Assembly (NCBI RefSeq): GCF_008831285.2
Contig: NC_045138.2
Span: forward strand, 17,641,934-17,705,933
Source of the DNA: Nymphaea colorata
Lineage: Eukaryota; Streptophyta; Magnoliopsida; Nymphaeales; Nymphaeaceae
Direction of reading: 5' to 3'
DNA: 64,000 bases
Position numbers and translations under genes: made by a program. Positions 60,175 through 64,000 of this stretch are shown in pieces (positions within the stretch are counted from its first letter, which is position 1; each line of letters begins with the position of its first letter). A model generated the notes under the pieces. That model did no database searches, was not told the origin of the DNA, and saw only the letters and a list, made by a program, of their open reading frames with translations.

Positions 60175-60421
60175 AGGTGGGAGCCTTGTTTTGTTCGCCG
60201 GTTAGGTGGATTCACTAAATGCTTTCAAGTTAAAAGAGGAGTGCATTTCATTACTTGGAGTAAGAGTAAGTGAGGACATAGGGGCTTGATCTAAAGATCT
60301 TGAAGTTGCTGATTGCCTTCACTTTAAGCCGAAGTAATCGATTTTCCCGGTGGTGAAGCAAGGAGTTCATGAGGTTTTTTCTGGCGTCCCCAACATGAGA
60401 TACTATCCTCTTGAAGCTAGT

Positions 60422-60448
60422 GTATATATATATATATATATATATATA
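60422..60448. repeat. (TA)n microsatellite
   Basis: About 13 TA units, intergenic. Confidence 0.95.
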
Positions 60449-61759
60449 GGTAAAAATATTTTCTGATCAATCTTCTTACTTGTACAAGCTGGTGAAGACT
60501 GATCATCTTGGCCATCTGGGTGCAATATAGGCCATTTGACATTATGAACGGTATGAATATCACATGAATCTGTTTGGAAATTGAAGTAGATTCATGAAAC
60601 ACTTATAAATGCTTAACGACTGAACAAGTCACCTTGTAATTTGGTGCCTTTGTACAAGCGACCGTGTCCTGCATGACGGTGTCTCACAATGCAGAGCTTC
60701 ATGGCGCTGCGAACAAATTGGATCTAAGTACACAATTGGATCTCTCGATTCGGTAACGAGGTCACACCCTGTCACATCAGGTACTGGTCATGGTTGGGCA
60801 GTACCGAGTAATCTACCTCCCCCAGAAGAAGGATGCTAGAGGAACACTGTTGATCTTTCGTTGGTATTGAGGACCGAGGTTGAGATTCGGACGGGCCCAA
60901 TCCATGAAGTCCGGTGAATCTGGAAGAAGATCCAAATCTTTCACCTTGACAGAGATCTGTAATTTTTCTTTCGTACTGCTGCTCATCCAACAACAACCAA
61001 TTCCTGCTGCATTGTACGCCCAGACAATTTCACAAAATATTTTTGCCATATGATTGTACCCCGTTTGCGTCTCTCCCTGCTGTACCATTTGGTGGGTCGT
61101 CTGGATCCAGGCCCCACTTGGGCAGCCCAAAAATATGGGAATTTGTGTTCCCCAATCCCCATTCCAGATTCCTTTTTCACCACAACATAATCTTACGCTA
61201 TCCCCAGATGGTGCAAGACTGCAAGTACTTTGGATTTCAAACCGGGTCCAGAAGTTGCCGTGTTTGGCTAGGCATTATCCAAATCCAAGACGGATCCAAT
61301 AATGAGAACCATTTCATTGATTAATTAAAAACAAAAGCCTTTATTTTCTTGAAACGTGTTAGTTTGGATTTGGATATGGACCCATAAAAGCAGATTTGGA
61401 TCTCACTTCAGTTTCGAACACACAAGGTAAAAAGCACACTGCCGATTCATTTCCCTCCTTCAAAGCATCGCCGATTAGTTAATAGTATCTCTCGGCGAAC
61501 AGTCGTTGCGTAACTACAGCCTATTAAAAAGCATGAAGAAGGAAAAACAAATGCACACTTTCTTTGTACATACAAAAACAACAACAAAATCGCCTTAGCC
61601 CCATTAACCAGAGCCGAGCCGCAGAACCTAGGCGGGTTGAGCCGAACCAAGTGGGTCATCCGCACTTCGATCTATCGGTGGGCTCGAGACCCGATCAGGT
61701 TTGAGCTGCGCTTCTTCGAACTCACCTTGGGTCCGGCGACGTCTTCCTTACGATCATCA

Positions 61760-63999
61760 TCAGAAAACGAGCTGCCTTCGAATTGGTTTAGGCTGACCGC
61801 CGATGAGGAAGGCGAGCTCGCGGATGGTGTCGGCCACGAGATCCTTGAATATCAGCCGTTCGATGTCCAGCACCGAGTCCCCCATCTCCGCCGCGCACTC
61901 CTCCCACACCTCGCCGGCCGCCACGCTGGACATGTCCTTGCGGATCACTCCGCTGACCACCTCGAACACGTCCTCCGCCGCAACGGCCCGCCGGATGCTG
62001 CTGAACTCCGCCCATATCTGCCGGAGCAGGCGCCTGTCAGCGACGAACGCCTCCGCCGCCTTCGCCGGCGTCTGCTGCCGCCTCCTCTGTAGGAGCTCCA
62101 TCACCGTGTCGAAGACCAGCCTCCGGTGAGCTCGCAGGCTGTCCGAGTCGCCCGGCTTCCGTCGAGACTCGAGGAGCGAGAACACCGCGCAGGGCGCGCC
62201 GGAGCTCTTGCCGATTGCCTGGGTGTTCTGGAGGAGGTTGGAGGCGAGTACGACGTCCGAAACGTATCGGAAATCGTCCAAGTCGGCCTCGTCGATCCCG
62301 TCCTCGTCGTAGCTGGAAGAGGCGAGCGATTCCTTCGATCGCAATTCCAATCCTTCATCGCTCATGGAGAGTCGACCCTCTGCGATCCAAACCGGAAAAA
62401 TCGTCAGTGGAATCGTCGGAAAACGAGATTTCGAGCTGGAAAAAGGAGAAAACGATTAGGTTTTCTGTCTTCGTTAATCTTACCTCTGAAGACGATGGAG
62501 CGCTTCATGACGGGAGAGGGAGAACAGTCCTCGTGGAAAGAGGCGTCGAGGACGGAGACGGGGCTCCGCTGCTCCGTCGCTTCGGCGATGCTCTGGAGGA
62601 GCTTGTCGCATCGGTCGAGAAGGATCCTTCCCTCGCTGTACTCATCTTTCCTCAGAGGCGTCGGTCTCGCGGCCTGAAATTTTCCAGAAACAGTTAAACT
62701 TCCGTAGGAAGAACAGAAAAACGAAATTCTTTTTTTCCTTCATTCCTTTTCTCTTCTCTAATCACCAAAACGGGGGAACTTGGACTTGGCTTTTGCGGAA
62801 ATCAGAATTTTAGAAGTTCCCGCGCCCTTTCAGAACTCAGAATTCAAATTTTCGTTTAATAAGAGACTCTCTCTAATTCATTGAAAGAAGCCTCATCGAT
62901 TTGCTTCAGAATATCTGAAATTAAGGCTTTGATTGTCCCGATTCAGCGTTTAAATGCGTTTGACAGGAAGCGATCCCGAAACCTTCAGTTTTCCAAAAAC
63001 GCAAAAATTGTTTGGACTTCAGAAGTTTTAAACAAGTGATGAATGCTTCACTTTGAAGAAATCCCTTTCTTCGATGCCCTCGAAGTTCAAATTCCAGATC
63101 CGGTTTTCGTGCAAGGGGCGGAAGAGACGAAGAAATCCGAAATTTGTATTTCTGGAAATCACGTTTTTAAGAAATTCCGATAGGTTGAAGAAAATTCCGG
63201 AAAAAATGCAATCTGAAATTCTTAGCAATAACGTCATGTTAATTCTACGGATACCAGACTTCTCTTTTTCTTTTTTTCCTTTTTTCAGAGAACTCGATAT
63301 CCAGATTTTTACGAGTCCGTGTGAAGGTTGGGAGATATTTACCTCAGAGTCTATGACGGAAGACGTACTCCTGCTGCTCTCAGAGATGGTTGACGACTCG
63401 TCTTCCTTGGCTGGAATTTCCGCCGTAAAGCATTCCCTATCAATCCGCTTCCTATTTCTGGGCGACCTGGCGGTGCAAGACTCGCTCATCAACCGCCTTC
63501 CGGCAGAGGGCGGCCTGGGCGGGGACGGCATTTGCCTCGGAGAGTTCTTCTCGGGGTCCCTCCCACGGCCAGGGCTCTTCGGCAGGACTGCCGGTGGAGT
63601 GCGAACCTTGCGGAGGGCCCGGTCATTTGCGGGTGACGGAGTAGGACTGCTCCTTCTCGGTTTCGCCGGCGGCAGGACCTCCATTGCCGGCTGTCTCCTC
63701 ACCTGCTGTGGCATCCTTCCGGTCGACCGGTTGAGTCTCGCCGTGCTCTCCAATCCGCGGTTCCGGTTGGCCGGAGGGGGCGGTGAAGGAGACGAAGGGC
63801 GGACATAGTTCAGTGGCTTCATGACGACGATGGGTGAGTCCGGGGCGGACGGTTTCCGATGCTCAAAGACGAAATTACGACCTCCTCGGCCCTGGTCGAC
63901 CTCGGATTTGGCCGAGTGGAGGAGACCCTTGAGTTGCAGGGCCTCCAGGATCTGCTTCAATGTCTCGAGGTCCTTCCCAGGCTCGTCGATGCCTCTCAT
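61760..63999 (-). CDS. LONGIFOLIA-like (TRM family) protein, C-terminal part
   Basis: Three exons are visible on the - strand: from the window edge (63999) to 63343, 62673-62484, and 62379-61760. Phases 0 and 1 agree and give 488 residues up to the stop. The N-terminal part lies beyond the right edge. Segments typical of LONGIFOLIA/TRM proteins occur in order: LETLKQILEALQLKGLLHS, then SPIVVMKP, a Pro/Ser/Arg-rich low-complexity stretch, EGRILLDRCDKLLQSIAEAT, QRSPVSVLDASFHEDCSPSP, VMKRSIVFR, and a DUF4378-like end with KDLVADTIRELAFL. Such proteins associate with microtubules through the TON1/PP2A system and control cell elongation and organ shape. Typical full length is about 900-1000 residues, so roughly half is present. 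The exon DNA is GC-rich. The introns are 669 and 104 bp. Which LNG or TRM paralogue it is cannot be told from this part. Confidence 0.87.
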
Positions 64000-64000
64000 T

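Larger units (their letters stand above)
57646..61759. other. intergenic region between H2A.Z and LONGIFOLIA-like genes
   Basis: The first ~200 bp are H2A.Z 3' UTR. No gene is supported beyond that. It holds an imperfect direct repeat with AGGGTTAGG words (58755-58895), AT runs (59377-59402 and 60422-60448), a TTC run (60147-60174) and a degraded relative of the 4609 element (60525-60610). The longest frame (59585-60094) has no recognisable domain. The two flanking genes converge here. Confidence 0.55.

Noticed and set aside
60772-61183. Overlapping - strand frames of 66-105 residues
   Set aside because: Three frames overlap in the same stretch and none resembles a protein family.
63053-63808. 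251-residue + strand frame opposite the LONGIFOLIA-like exon
   Set aside because: It is the complement of the real coding exon, whose family motifs and splice sites are on the - strand.

Overview
This window is nuclear DNA of a flowering plant. The evidence is split genes with GT-AG introns, plant-specific protein families (DUF506, a LONGIFOLIA-like protein, plant ELC/VPS23), an AT-rich repeat-filled intergenic landscape, long GA/CT and AT microsatellites, and small inverted-repeat elements of MITE type. The lineage within angiosperms cannot be fixed from the sequence alone. There is no operon, CRISPR array or prokaryotic feature.

Layout, left to right. 1-2110: the 3' end of an unrecognised + strand gene, with two convincing terminal exons. 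2111-8524: intergenic, with a 55-bp tandem repeat, a MITE with matching terminal inverted repeats and a long near-perfect palindrome. 8525-9520 (-): intronless ELC/VPS23 (ESCRT-I). 9640-18182: gene-poor, with a three-copy ~190-bp tandem array and two members of a TTAA-flanked MITE family. 18183-19563 (-): three-exon DUF506 gene. 19797-20290 (-): truncated, start-less copy of the ELC gene next to the 5' end of the DUF506 gene; the homology continues upstream to about 21.3 kb. 21.3-30.6 kb: intergenic. 30658-36894 (-): seven-exon dihydroorotase (PYR4). 37.0-40.4 kb: intergenic. 40429-44515 (+): four-exon ribosomal protein eL6. 44.5-47.6 kb: intergenic with a 200-bp tandem duplication. 47629-50816 (+): four-exon EF-hand protein. 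53763-57645 (+): two-coding-exon histone H2A.Z with a 3.5-kb intron. 57.6-61.7 kb: intergenic. 61760 to the right edge (-): the C-terminal part of a LONGIFOLIA/TRM-type protein with a DUF4378-like end.

The genes are unrelated housekeeping and regulatory genes (ESCRT sorting, pyrimidine synthesis, ribosome, chromatin, calcium sensing, microtubule/cell-shape control), so they form no pathway cluster. Exon joins for six genes were checked by hand: splice phases agree and each gives one uninterrupted frame.

I found no convincing undescribed biological system. The points most worth a second look are: a CT/CG microsatellite lying between two in-frame-compatible 5' splice sites of the eL6 gene, which could add a Ser-Leu/Arg-Ala insert; a second CT microsatellite exactly at a 5' splice site in the dihydroorotase gene; the ELC duplication with loss of its start codon; and several small inverted-repeat element families.
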